From: Planctomycetota bacterium
GTDB taxonomy: Bacteria > Planctomycetota > B15-G4 > JADJEK01
Reading direction: 5' to 3'
NCBI GenBank assembly: GCA_016795255.1
Contig: JAEUIB010000899.1
Location: 1 to 21,221 of the forward strand
DNA length: 21,221 nt
The position numbers and the translations under genes are program-made. Positions 21,198-21,221 of the stretch are shown here, in pieces; within the stretch, counting starts at the first letter, position 1, and the number at the start of each line of letters is the position of its first letter. The notes below the pieces were generated by a model. That model was not told the origin of the DNA. It did no database searches and was given only the letters and a program-made list of their open reading frames with translations.

Positions 21198-21221
21198 CCC
21201 GACGGGGTGAGGCGCCGCCGA

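Overview
This is a GC-rich chromosomal window (about two thirds G+C by eye, not computed) from a bacterium with a Gram-negative-type envelope. Its gene content points most to Planctomycetota: a twin-arginine-exported Gfo/Idh/MocA dehydrogenase next to a twin-arginine-exported sugar-isomerase-type TIM barrel, a secreted SUMF1-like protein, a membrane-anchored sulfatase-fold hydrolase, a secreted beta-helix protein, a secreted gluzincin peptidase, and a DUF4129/DUF4350/MoxR/DUF58 cluster. The assignment rests on gene content only. No RNA genes, insertion sequences, phage genes or CRISPR arrays are visible; the window is densely packed ordinary chromosome.

Layout. (1) 1-4879, plus strand: the end of a DUF4129 membrane-protein gene, then DUF4350, a MoxR AAA+ ATPase and a DUF58/vWA-like protein, joined by stop/start overlaps. 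(2) 4880-6939, plus strand: exonuclease III (xth), a TraB/GumN-like putative lipoprotein and a stand-alone Smr-domain protein, chained by two GTGA overlaps and preceded by a degenerate 9-bp tandem repeat. (3) 6981-8801, minus strand: a secreted zinc-metallopeptidase-like protein, divergent from (4) 9050-10373, a membrane-anchored TPR-like protein and a short-chain dehydrogenase with a non-standard active site. (5) 10425-11165, minus strand: an esterase-family alpha/beta hydrolase, divergent from (6) 11326-12708, a secreted right-handed beta-helix protein; a G-run cluster lies between them. (7) 12885-16455, plus strand: a one-domain asparaginase, an alkaline-phosphatase/sulfatase-superfamily protein with Thr at the nucleophile position, and a Tat-lipoprotein extended SDR, each with its own upstream signals. 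(8) 16537-18010, minus strand: an ArsR-like regulator and a two-domain SRPBCC/AHSA1 protein, behind an AT-rich dyad. (9) 18138-21166, minus strand: an operon of a SUMF1-like protein, a Tat-exported Gfo/Idh/MocA oxidoreductase and a Tat-exported hydroxypyruvate-isomerase-like TIM barrel.

How the genes work together. The first cluster resembles the widespread MoxR/DUF58 modules thought to act as envelope chaperone or maturation systems. The xth/traB-like/smr set couples a DNA-repair nuclease and a possible nicking domain to an envelope protein of unknown role. The minus-strand operon at the right end looks like an exported sugar- or polyol-processing set. Recurrent TAnnnT hexamers lie just upstream of several starts. 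At xth and at the sulfatase-fold gene the hexamer ends exactly 8 nt before the ATG, which suggests leaderless transcripts. Strong GC-rich hairpins without U-tracts sit at most operon ends. I found no clearly new multi-gene system; the best leads are the exported SUMF1/Gfo/TIM-barrel operon, the xth-traB-smr coupling, and several catalytic-residue oddities.
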